Assembly (NCBI GenBank): GCA_902805475.1 | Contig: CADCSX010000010.1 | Span: 682,001 to 746,000 of the forward strand | DNA: 64,000 nt | Direction: 5' to 3' | Origin: Entonaema liquescens | Taxonomy: Eukaryota; Ascomycota; Sordariomycetes; Xylariales; Xylariaceae | Shown: positions 45,689 to 56,227 of the stretch, piece by piece | How positions within the stretch are numbered: position 1 is the stretch's first letter | Layout: every line of letters starts with the position of its first letter | The notes under the pieces: generated by a model | Database searches by the model: none | What the model was told of the DNA's origin: nothing | The model's input: only the letters and a program-made list of their open reading frames with translations | Translations under genes and position numbers: made by a program

Positions 45689-46660
45689 TCATTTTCCCAA
45701 CTTATTAAGCAGCCTTCCCGTAAAGTCCTTCCAGAACTTCCATATTCTCTTAATTTTAGCCTCCCAGATCCTGTCTCCCTTTTCGCCCTTTTTTCTATTC
45801 CCTTGTTTATTTTCCTCTACCGTTCCGTCCACCTCGTCGTCTACCTTGCCTACATTCTCCAGCACCCACGCGATCTCCCCGGCTACCACGTCCGGGCGGT
45901 CGCGGATAACATGGTGCCCGCAATCCGGCACATGCACGTACCTCTTCTTCGCGTTCGCCGCAGCCAGGTCCAGCTGTTTTTTCTTCATCTGCTCGTCCGC
46001 GGCGTCGTACATCTTCAGCATTTCTCTCCTCTGCCTCAGGTCCTCCCTCTTCAACTCGTCTCCCGCGGGTAAGCTCGCTTCCGCGGTCTCCAGATCCGTC
46101 CATTGTCTGATTAGGGAGTTCCCGCGCACTATGCTTAGGGGCCTTGTGCCGAGGACTCGACAAGCGTATTGGGTTCTTTCGACCTCGGGGTCGAGACCCC
46201 CTTCCTGGCCGGTTTCGACGAGCACCACGCCGACGACCTCCACGTCATCGTCTTTCCCTTCGTTCCACTGTTCTTGCTCCAAGAACGTCCGCGCAAACGC
46301 TCCTCCGTACGAATGTGCAACAAGCACGCAAGGCCCTTTCAACCCCTCGCTTTTAAGATACTCCCACAACTCGGCGGTAGCTTGTGAAGGCCGAGGATTG
46401 AGGATGCCACGATCGTATAGCAGGACACGTAGGCGGTGAGGTACAGCTGTTAACTTTTGTGCTAATGCGTCCCACGACGGCGAGCATGACTCGCCCGAGC
46501 CGTGGAAACAAATGACAAGAGGTCGAGGTTCCGCTACACCATCAGCTATACCCGGATCCGGGTCGGGCTCCAATAGCTTATGCTCTACTTCGGACGACGA
46601 GGTTTCGCCTGGGGTTTCCGCGGCTGACGGCGTCCCGTCAATACCGAGATTCGCACTCAT
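45689..46660 (-). CDS. Alpha/beta-hydrolase fold protein
   Basis: Single exon, 323 aa, start MSANLGIDGTPSAAETPG. After an acidic leader (1 to about 44) the fold begins with PLVICFHGSGES, where HG forms the oxyanion-hole loop (about 53-54). The nucleophile elbow is VLVAHSYGGAF with Ser at about 117, the general-base His lies in PDCGHHVIRDRPD (about 249-250), and the acid is probably in the VVLVETG strand region. A basic/charged C-terminal tail (about 285-323) ends LLNKLGK. No signal peptide or membrane segment is seen, so it is probably cytosolic. Substrate class (esterase, epoxide hydrolase or peptidase-like) cannot be assigned. Confidence 0.9.
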   Translation of the reverse strand: MSANLGIDGTPSAAETPGETSSSEVEHKLLEPDPDPGIADGVAEPRPLVICFHGSGESCSPSWDALAQKLTAVPHRLRVLLYDRGILNPRPSQATAELWEYLKSEGLKGPCVLVAHSYGGAFARTFLEQEQWNEGKDDDVEVVGVVLVETGQEGGLDPEVERTQYACRVLGTRPLSIVRGNSLIRQWTDLETAEASLPAGDELKREDLRQRREMLKMYDAADEQMKKKQLDLAAANAKKRYVHVPDCGHHVIRDRPDVVAGEIAWVLENVGKVDDEVDGTVEENKQGNRKKGEKGDRIWEAKIKRIWKFWKDFTGRLLNKLGK

Positions 46661-47317
46661 CGAGCACGAGGGTCATCTGCGCTGCTGTTTGGCTGAGATA
46701 ATTGGTACTTTCATCTCGAGGCGGAAGGCCCGCAAGGCGTGTTTTCTTCTCGTTCGAGACGATCTTTACGCCAAACGCTCGAATTGATAGCTTCTAAGGT
46801 ATGTAGGTGTTTGTTGGAGCTGCAAGCTGTGAGAATGACGAATCCTTCTTTTACAGCTGGAGAGATTACGTGCACGGACCATGGGTTACACGTTCCCAAT
46901 ATACATCTTTTTCGGGCGACGAGCCGCACTGTGGGATAACACAGGTAGCTTGCACAAATATAAATATTATGCTAAGAGGTAGCCAATAGTAATTCCTTTG
47001 TATTTTCCTTTGTATTCCTCGGGCTTTGCAATCGCGCCGAACCCTGGGGGTATATCCAAGCAGTCTTCATATGCTGTTCCCATGCCATATACCAAAGATC
47101 CCAATGTCCGCATATGCCCAAGACGTAATTACAACCAATAATCCCCATGAACGCCCCCGATAGGCTATGTATTAGCCTACACAATGCATTCCCTTTCAAC
47201 AAAACGCCAAACTATGCTAAATGATGATAATATCGTGAATGTGTAATATCTGATTGACAAAACATTTACCTAAATCCCGGAAAGACTTTGAGCGCTGTAC
47301 GTTTCCCTATCACCCTG
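46661..47317. other. Intergenic, no supported gene
   Basis: Spacer between two minus-strand genes. Small overlapping frames at 46711-47202 have no recognised content. It should contain the hydrolase promoter. Confidence 0.4.
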
Positions 47318-49101
47318 TTAGCTTCTAAATCCACTGATGTAGCGGCGCGACTTGCATTGAGGCCGCCCGTCGTCGCTGTTCGTTTCGTCAATGGGTACCA
47401 CAAGTTCCTGCATGCGATCTCGCATTGTTCCCATCGTGCTCGGTCTATCATCCCGCGGTTGCTCTTGTAAGTCAATAGCTTCTTCCGGAGGCGGAGAGGA
47501 AATTTTGCATATGTGTTTCTTCATAGAACTGCTCCATGAGGATAATCTCTGTCGACCCCTTTCAACGTCCACGGTAATCACTACACCACTAGACCTTAAC
47601 TTCCGAGTCCCGAACTCCCTGCGTACCATCGAATTAGTTATCTTCGGGCAGTAACCGCGAGGCAACATCGATGATTTGCAGGAAGGGCATAGTGAGCTGA
47701 CTTGGCCCAAGAATTCATCAATGCATTCAGGATGATAAATGTGACCGCAAGGTAGTTCGCGGATGATTGTCTTCTTAGATTCAAAATCCTCCAAGCAGAT
47801 AAGGCACGCAGGTTGATAGTTAATGGCTGAATCGTTCTTCTCAATCCTCACGCTCCCTGGTATTCGGCTACCCTCCGATGACATCTTCCCTGACTTCTGC
47901 GGAGACTTCGCCGACGTAGGCGATGATGGTAATGGTGGATCATAATTATAGGTAAATAAAGGGAAAGTCAGAATATGATGCATTGGTACCATCAGCCTTT
48001 TGATACCCAGCGCCTCCAGATTCACTTCACCCCGCATCACACGGCGTCGTAAAGCGGCGCGACGGCGGCTCTGAACAAAGTGCATGAGCATCGACGTACT
48101 GCTGATGATAGCAATAATCACACCAAGGATAATTAGAATAAATGCCCACAGCGGGAGTGTCGTCGACACGGTAGCCACTGTTAATTCTGTCCATACTCGT
48201 ACGTAATCTGCTGGATTCGGAGAGTACGTAGTAATAATCTGATTGCTAAATGGGACTTGGGTCAAATCGCCAGAATAAAGGCTCAACTGCCTCATCATTT
48301 CATTCCCGGAAGCACCGGGGATCGCATAGACGGGATATCGATTCTGCGTCTTCCATATTTCCCCGTCTCCCAGGTCCCAAGCATCGTCATCAAGATCCGG
48401 TGGTTGACTGGTATCATTATCGGGACGATAAACAAGCATCCCTCGGATAGGATCCAACCTAGCGGATGCAAGAAATGACTGGGTACAGTCGGTGTTAATC
48501 CACGGTGCTAAGGCGATGAGGTTATAATTCGTAGGTGGCAAATTTACTTGTCGTGTGACATTTGACGGGATATATTTCGCTGCCTCCTCCTGACACGGAT
48601 CATCATCGCCGAGATCTGGCACGTATAAGAGGCCTTGGATGACTCCATTTGGCGTTGAGACTGAAGTAGTAGAGAGAGTGGTGATGTTTCCAAGTAGGTC
48701 CTCAGAATATGCTATATGACTCTGTCACGACGTGTAAGCACGGTTCTACTCTCCCGTTCCCTAGATTTCGACACATACAGATAACGCGGTAATGTTTCTG
48801 AGGATAGTGCTAGGAACCGAATGGCCACCCGTCCAACTGGGATTGCTAAATAACAGTCTATTCAAATATTAGCACGATAATGTCGACAATTAGACCTATC
48901 AAATTAACTAAGTGCACGGATCAGGCTTAGTTGGAATGGTAATAATGGCGATGGTGATGCATGACATTGAGAGACAGTAGTAGATGAGACAAGACGAAAC
49001 CGATGAAATGCATTTCGGTGTAATGTTACGTCGTGCAACGCAGGCGATGCAGCGATTGCGAATGCACCGGCGACGCACCATTTTAACACCGTTGATCTCA
49101 T
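47318..49101 (-). CDS. Transmembrane RING-H2 E3 ubiquitin ligase
   Basis: Proposed exons 49101-49001, 48857-48779 and 48700-47318 give 520 aa. The large exon is certain: a lumenal/extracellular part with several N-x-T/S sites, a membrane helix (LPLWAFILIILGVIIAII), a basic stop-transfer run (QSRRRAALRRRVMRG), then RING-H2 as CLICLEDF...CGHIYHPECIDEF...CPSC (C3H2C3 zinc ligands). This is the PA-TM-RING type layout of membrane-anchored ubiquitin ligases, which act in endosomal/vacuolar sorting; a PA domain is plausible but not clear by eye. Exon 1 supplies a signal peptide (MRSTVLKWCVAGAFAIAASP). Exon 2 (SNPSWTGGHSVPSTI, ITALS) joins DLLGNITTL in phase. The exon 1 donor (gtttcg) is weak, so the 5' end is the least secure part. 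The tail after the RING is Ser/Arg-rich and probably disordered. Confidence 0.82.
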
Positions 49102-50686
49102 CGACGCTTGTATGTCAATCAACAAGCATTCACATCAGCCATTTGACCAACCAACGACCATCGACGTTGTTAAGCTTTTCCTGATGGCCCAGTACCTGCT
49201 TGGCAGAGCCCAGCAGAGTGGAAAAAGAAAAAAGAAGCTTTCTCTTGGCGACGTACACGACATTCCGGACGGTTTGGAGTGCTGTAAAGTAGACGTCAGC
49301 AGCTGTGTGCCAAGGGAATCTAGAGGAGGGCCTCGGCTGGTGCCAAGAAGATTTTCAATGGCTATAATAAACAACTCTCGGCAGCGGGGAAAAAAGGGAC
49401 AAAATGGACAAAATGGACAAAAATGACGAAATTGGCAGAAGCTACTAAAAGAGACGATAAAGAAGAGGGTCCAAGACATACACATGCTCTTATAATCATT
49501 ATACTAGTTTGAGGAATGGTTGAGACATTACGATTGGTAAAAAGAAACAACAAGAAAGGGAAGAGACAGATTTCTCAGGAACGGGGAATAGAAACAGGAA
49601 CGGGAACGGGAACAGGAACAGGAACAGGAACGCGAATGACGCGGGAGGGATAATAGGTGGCAGTTAATTGTGTAGGTTTTAAGATGTTATGGAGTTATGG
49701 TAGGGCGGGAGACGATGAAAAAGATGTTCTTGGCAAGTTTGGGGGTTGGAAATTGGGGAAGAGAAAATGAGATAATAGGGGGACCCAGGGAATAAGTTTG
49801 GCAGGGATATAGGAAGGGGGGGGGGGGAGGAAAAGGACCCCATTCATTATCAGCTGAGGGAAGCGAGTTTTGAGTTTTTTTTTTTCTTTCTTTTCTTCTC
49901 TAGATTCCCATGTAATGCAATACAATAGGTACAACCTAAGTAACTCAGGTGTAAGTACAACATAACATAGGTAACAAATGGGGTATAGAATTATCTGTCG
50001 CATCATCTCATCAGGTGCATAACTAGGGGCTTTACCAATGGAAGTTTAACACTAACTAGACTGGTTTTGAAATGTACTAACAGGCAGACACGTCCCCTTA
50101 TGTTGCTCTACGTTACCAGACATCTAAGTGGCTACGTAATACGACTGATAAAGCCCAAATCACTCTTACTGCATACGGTACCTACATCTGGGTAGCCATG
50201 TGCTGTATCTGGTATGGTGCAGTATTTCTAGGGCTTGAATCAGCTAGATCGCTACGTAGCTAGGTGTTAGTGTGTTAGTGTGATGTGTTCTATGAACCCC
50301 ATTTACCCAACAGACTAATAAATAGGTCGATAGATACAAACAAAGCGAAGTTCGGACTGAAACTCAGCATTCAAAATTCAACATAACTATACTTAGTTAA
50401 CGTACATAAGATATTACTTGTCATCTCATTTAGTAATATAGGAATAGTCCTCATAAGCCACAGAGACAAAAAAGAAAAGATTGTAAGAATAAGCAAATAA
50501 GATAAGTGGCACATCAGGCACTGCAAATCCTGATCAGCACTTCTTCGATACAAACCCCTGTCAGATTTTCTCGGGCTGCCGGATGCCCTAAACCCACCGC
50601 TTCAAAAAGCTAGGGTGCTTGATGTTAGTTGGGCATTTTGTGGAACTTGACGAATACGTAGGAAACCCAGCTTAGTTGCAACTCAA
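49102..50686. other. Intergenic, low-complexity tracts
   Basis: No supported gene. It contains acaaaatgg repeats near 49398-49425, a GGAAC hexamer array, a G-run at about 49817-49828 and a T-run at 49875-49886. Open frames at 49112-49553 run through these low-complexity tracts and are not convincing. Confidence 0.45.
49591..49632. repeat. Hexamer repeat (GGAACA/GGAACG)n
   Basis: Six to seven consecutive GGAACR units in a gene-free stretch. Slippage-prone; nothing else noted. Confidence 0.8.
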
Positions 50687-50797
50687 TCATGTTAAGACGG
50701 TAACTTTAACATCATAGGTAAAAAATAATAAAGTAACAACCCATCTACTTTTCCACGTGAAAATAAGCTTCCACGTGAAAATAAGCCCCGGATAACT
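50687..50797 (+). repeat. Left terminal inverted repeat
   Basis: Less mutated copy. Contains two CCACGTGAAAATAAG units in tandem (about 50753-50785), one more than the right end, and ends ccccggataac. Confidence 0.75.
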
Positions 50798-51331
50798 TTT
50801 TAACAACTATAAATCAACTTATATTTCAACAATAATAAACTTTTATTTTATTATTTTAAAAACTTATAAAATTTAAAAATTAATAATTAAATTAATATAA
50901 TTAATTAAGTTAATAATTTTAATTATTATATTATTAAATATAAATAAATTAAATTAATAATCACGTGATTATTTACGTGATACGTCACGTAATACGTCAC
51001 GTAATAATTACGTATATAAAACGTTAATTAAATAATTTATATATACGTATTTAATTAAAATAATTATAATAATAATATTAAAATTTATCGTTATTTAATT
51101 AATATATATAACATTTTTATTTTTATTTATTTAATAATAAATTTATTAAAAAAAAATTAAATAATTATATAAAATTATTTAAATAAAAATGTTAATTTAA
51201 AAATTTATAATTACGTTAATTTAATTAAAAAAAATTTAAATTAATTAATTATAATATAAGTTATAATGTAATTAAGTTAATTTTTATAATAGTTAAAATT
51301 TAAATAAATATTTATATAAATTAATATAAAT

Positions 51332-51425
51332 GGTTATTTGGGGTTTATTTTCACGTGGAAAAATGGATAAGTTATTATTTTATTATTTTTTACTTATAAC
51401 GTTAAAATTATTAATGTTAAAATCA
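51332..51425 (-). repeat. Right terminal inverted repeat
   Basis: Reverse complement of the left end with many G-to-A/C-to-T changes; begins ggttatttgggg and includes ttattttcacgtggaaaa. Confidence 0.75.
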
Positions 51426-51599
51426 TTAAAATTTTTAAAAAAAATATTTAAGTAATTTCACATTTTAATTATATTCCGCGTTATATTAAATATTCCATGT
51501 AATATATATGTTATTAAATAAGTAAATAAAAGTAACTTTTAATATTTAGTTAAGTTAATGACATTTAATAGATATTGTATAAAATACTTATAATCCCAC

Positions 51600-54500
51600 C
51601 ATAAGTGCAATTAGAATAATTCAAGTTCCATGTGATGTATACTATACTTAGGTACGATGTGCTATGGGCAACTTCAGGTCCTTTCATGACCTGAGGTTGA
51701 GACAGGCCTGGCCAGAACAAAAGCTTGTCGCGCTGGACGCCTTAAAAAAGCTTGTCTTCCCTCGTGCATAAACGAGTCGACCCACCATCAACAGTCCACC
51801 AACCACATCGAGTCTTCTCCACGTCGGTACGTAGTAGTGGTAGTGTAATGATGACATCGCAACTATCGACTCGAACTCCGACAACTTCGACGGGGCTTCT
51901 AGCAAATAAGCATTCTCCATGCATCATCGTGATCTAGCGTGTTTGCTAATATCGACTGCTTTTGGAATCACTTACAGGTAATACTTGTTTGTGCATATTG
52001 CAAAGTTCGAGTTTATCTCGCATTCATTTGCCCATTATTATCTCTTTTTATGCAGCCTCGTTTGGTGGGGAAATGCACATTTTAAAATTGAGAAAATCCT
52101 CCATTGGTTTACGAATTGACGGTGTCTCGGATACTTACCACATTACAAGCTCTCCCGAGCCTTCCGACCCCGAGATCGAGAAATTGCAGCGCTTATTAAC
52201 TAGCTACAATACAAACCTACGTATTTATTTTATATCCGCTTTAAGTTGAGATTAATCAATGAGGCGTATGTGATTACGCGGATACCTAGGTACCTACTCA
52301 ATAAGCTTAGTATACGGTATTTCCACGGTCTATATCGTTTCTAAGTACATTAAAGTCATATAATCTCAACTTCTAGTTGGCTTCTCGACATATTACATCT
52401 CAGTATCTTATGTAGACGAAAAATGAAAAGGGGCCCACACGTACGGCCGTCACTCGAATAGAATTGTGATAATTCAGAATCCGCGGAAAAGCAAAGATAA
52501 GCAGACCGAAGAAAAAATGTGATGACAGTCGGTCAGTCCCCCGACTCGATTCCACCCCTTTCCATGGGGTTACACCCTTGGCTTATTTACCGACGCTTTA
52601 TCGGGACACATCGGGGAAGCCAAGAAAATAAGCTCAACAGCATCTCATCGGTGTGGGCCCCGAAATCCCGTTCAGTGAGCCGAATTCACCGGCCGGTTTT
52701 ATCTATTCACTTTGACCAACAACTGTCTATCTTGACAAATATCTCCTGACAAGAACTACAAAATAATGGTGTACGTTCACCTCAAAACCCTTATATGAAA
52801 CACCGGCTTGAAGAATAAAGATGGAAAAAGCCGAGTCGGATGATAGGTCAACAAGGGTCATAGCCCGCCCACACTTGCTTTCGCTAAAATAATGTATTAA
52901 GACCGAATTAGGAAAACCGCTTTGATTTTTCTGCGCAATGGTAACTGCGGTACATGGAGCCCCTGGCCAGTAAACATGAACGTAAAGAATTTAGACGAAT
53001 GCTTGATCAAGCTCTTTGCCAGCACATGTACGTTGGTGCATATTCACCGGATCCTAGCGGAACATCCATCAATCACTCAATACATTAGGCATATTTTCGC
53101 AACACCATCCAAGCTCTACAGTACATATCCTGAAATTAGTCAGCCTAATGGCTTGATTATAATGAGCTAGTATTAACAGATTCTTCAACAGGTATAGATA
53201 CTTCACAATAGTGAAAACGCCTCGGTACATATTACTACATGCCTATTGCCCATTTCAAATTCACCACGAGTAATTTGCCTTATCATTTCTCTCTCTGGCG
53301 TTTAAAATCCCTGAAATATGCTCAAGATATCCATCTTCAAGCGTAAGTAGTTACTTTATACTCTCAGATCGCCTAGAGACGTGATTTCCAAAGTCTCGTC
53401 TCCCAATGTCACATATCCTTGCGTATTAGGGGTGGAAATTCTTACAAGACGCGCTCATCAGAAGACGTCCTCTTGCTACGCTTTGTTCCCGAGCTTTCCT
53501 GTTCATTGTTCCCTTAGGTACCTAGTCATAACCAATTTTCTTAACATTACTACCCCCTTTGTTTACTTCGGCCGCCTATTATTTGTCGAAGGCTTCAAGA
53601 TCGGCATCATAGATACGAATATCGGCGATTTGAGTTGTTGGAAATTAGGCGAGGTAGGTAACGTACAGGTGTGTGGTTGTACATGCTACATAAAAAATGA
53701 CCCTATCAAAAAGGCTCGTTACTGAGTGGTAGAGTGCGTGCTCGGTAAATAAATGTAGATTTAGATACCGAAATGTCTCCAGCGGCATGGATAGGCCATT
53801 CCGGCTCAACAATGAAGCCTAATATAGCGACAAGTTGAAGCGGTGCACAGAAGTGAAGCAAAGCGTCGTTGGCCTAGGTAGCTGTTGCCAATCGGGAGAC
53901 TAAGTTATATTTCTTTACCTGGAGCTTAGATAGTCTCTTATTTACTAATATGACTATCTGTTACGTATTATATCATTGGAATATCTCACCATTGTTCGTG
54001 CAATCGACCTATGGTGATAAAGTTGTCCCTAAGTAAAGCAAGCCTGATATAGGAATAATGTCAGATAATCGCCCTTGCCATCCAAGTGCTCTTTTCACAC
54101 TTAGATTTGCTTACCAACTAACTAGGTATCTATAGCTCTATACAGTATATAAATCCCTGCTTTATAATATCAAGGTCGGAGTATTCAATATTCAACCTTA
54201 ACCTGGGTGGGCTCGTTAGGCTTGGGGAGTAGGTTACATTACTTAATACATGACGTTTACGGTTCTTAAAATTGATGTTTTCTCAAAAAAAAAAAAAAAA
54301 AAAAAGGCACTGGGGATATAAAGTCCCATTATAAATTAAACTATTTATCGAATTGATTCGACGTGTTAAGGCTGTAATGGTTCGAAAGTAGACGGAATAC
54401 TATGGCCAAAAAAGAAAAAGGGGGAGGGGGAAGGGGGTTTGCATTTAGCGCTTTGCTATAATTCAACTTTAAACTATGGATTATGGGCAAGAAGCATTAT

Positions 54501-54933
54501 GATCATCTTTAAAATTTAGTTTCTCACCAATACTCCGTAGACAAGTTGTCAAAATGTCAGGTTACGGGCGCGTTATCGTCAGTCGGGCTTTGCCCTAACC
54601 CAATGCCATATATGATAGTGTAAACACGGGGAGTTGGATATGCGTTTACGTGATCCCGGAGGTCCCATTTTAAGTTCTGTATTATCCATATTCAAACAAC
54701 TACGGGGGGAAGGCAATTAGGGCATGACCCTGTGTAATAAAGGCTGTGCTCATTCTTTAGAAACAATCATGGTAAAAATTACGGTAATGACAGTTTTATT
54801 TCATTTTTCGGGCTACTGACTCACAACACGCATTATCTATGGATTTTCCCTTATAGAAAGATCGCCTCTTGCGCTATTCTCTCGATTATATCTTTAAACG
54901 TTTCCTGTAGTTGACGAGTTATACGGACGTGCT
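51600..54933. other. Gene desert
   Basis: About 3.3 kb. Small frames (51742-51937, 51962-52249, 52519-52749, 52922-53170, 53381-53725) show no domains. TAGGTACCTA palindromes occur at 52287-52296 and 53515-53524. A tRNA A-box-like string near 53726 lacks a partner B-box. Confidence 0.5.
54285..54305. repeat. Poly-A tract (21 nt)
   Basis: Uninterrupted run of about 21 adenines in a gene-free stretch. It could be a retroposed tail but no upstream retrocopy or target duplication is recognisable. Confidence 0.85.
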
Positions 54934-56227
54934 TTAAGGGGCGGGGGTGCTGCTAGGCGGAGGAGGGAACGAGCTGCCGGGTGGTCCGCCAGGTCCTCCA
55001 GGACCACCTGGGCCACCGGGACCACCAGGGAAGCCACCACCAGGAGCAGCGACACCACCTCCTTCGTAGTAGTGGGCAGCGGCGTGGGCGTAGGCGGTCT
55101 GGTTGGCCTTAGTATCGACGAAGACGGTAAGGTAGGCTAGGAGACCATCCTGGAGCCCACTGCCAAGAAGGACGTAGTCGGCAAAGGGGTCGTACTCGGC
55201 CGTAGAAGTCTGGGCATCGATGCCATCTTCGGAGTTGAGGGTCAAGGGTTGCGTGTTGGTGCTGTAAGGCTCGAGTTTCTCAACAGCATCGATGAGGCTC
55301 TGGTCGAAGAAGAGCTGGCCGATGTGGTTGGGCTTGCCGTCCGTCAAGTAGGTGTTGTTGGGCAGAACGGTGGCGTTTTCGGTGCTCATCAAGTGGATGT
55401 GAGGAGTTCGGCCAGTGTAATGACCCGGGAAAATAGTATCGAATTGGACCACACCATCGTCGTCTGTGCTTTGGATACCACGGCCGTGGGTGGTGTTAAG
55501 ACCGCCCTGGCCCATTAGGGAGACACCGGAGTATACACCCGTGGCATTGCAATGCCAAATATCAATCAGCAAATTGGGGATAGCTGCGAGGGTGTTGATA
55601 TCAATGAACTGCAGGTCTAGGTGTACTGGCACACCAGGCTGGCTGTCGGTAACATCAACCTGCAATAGTTATGTTAGCGTTTGATAACGGTTTATCTCGG
55701 CGTTAGAAAGCTAGCATGATAAAACTTAGGTAAACATACTCGGATTAACTCTCCTGCTACCCAGTATGGGCCAATAGTAACCTCGGGAACGAGAGCGGCG
55801 GTCGAATTCGAATCGAAGATGATATCCAACGGGGTGTCCAAGTTGTAGCCGAGTTCCGTGGTGTCATGAGAGACGTTCAAGTACTTTTCAAGCTCGGCCT
55901 GACCTCTCTTGGATAGCATACGCTCTGGTTTGAAATTAGTTGTAAGAAACACTGGATACTGTAGAATGACTTACTGTCACTAAGACCGCGTTTCTCACGA
56001 AGACTCTGAGCAGTAGCTGCACGGCGAGCAACTGCACGAGCTTTCAGAGCAGCAGTTTCAGGAGTCTTGCCGTAGTTAGCAATAGCGCGACGAGCACCTG
56101 CCTGAGCATGCTTGTGCATAGCCCTCTCATACTTGACTACCTCTTCGCTATCACCAGGGTGGGCAGCAGCAACACCGAGGAAAGAGGAAGCCGCCAAGGA
56201 GGCGGTGATTGCGCGGAGGTTAACCAT
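54934..56227 (-). CDS. Secreted intradiol ring-cleavage dioxygenase-like protein (3 exons)
   Basis: Exons 56227-55975, 55924-55740 and 55659-54934 give 387 aa. The N-terminus (MVNLRAITASLAASSFLGVA) is a signal peptide, so the protein is extracellular. Splice 1 (50 nt, gtaagt...accag) gives LSDKRMLSKRG; splice 2 (80 nt, gtatgt...ttgcag) gives GELIRVDVTDSQPGVP. Intradiol landmarks are IGPYWVAGE, IDIWHCNATGVYSG and FPGHYTGRTPHIH, carrying the usual Tyr and His Fe(III) ligands (Tyr in GVYSG, Tyr and His in HYTGRTPHIH; the Tyr of the GPY block is replaced by the GPYW context). Related fungal enzymes act on catechols and aromatic compounds outside the cell. The last about 40 residues are a GGPGGPGG repeat followed by Ser/Pro (SSFPPPPSSTPAP), probably disordered. 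Substrate is inferred only by family. Confidence 0.92.

Larger units (their letters stand above)
50687..51425. mobile_element. Terminal-inverted-repeat DNA element (MITE-like), AT-degraded
   Basis: About 740 bp with long imperfect inverted ends: the left end (about 50687-50797) and the reverse complement of the right end (about 51332-51425) share TTTTCCACGTGAAAATAA exactly (left end) and a surrounding 80-90 bp with mostly C/T and G/A differences. The interior is AT-rich with no open frame and contains nested palindromic ACGTCACGTAATACGTCACG units at about 50980-51005. The left end carries an internal duplication of the CCACGTGAAAATAAG unit. No transposase is present, so it would have been non-autonomous or fully decayed. 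Exact termini and target duplication were not determined, and AT-rich sequence continues to about 51600. Confidence 0.75.

Noticed and set aside
53715..53790. tRNA-like A-box string (gagtggtagagtgcg)
   Set aside because: No matching B-box (GGTTCGANTCC) or foldable cloverleaf follows.
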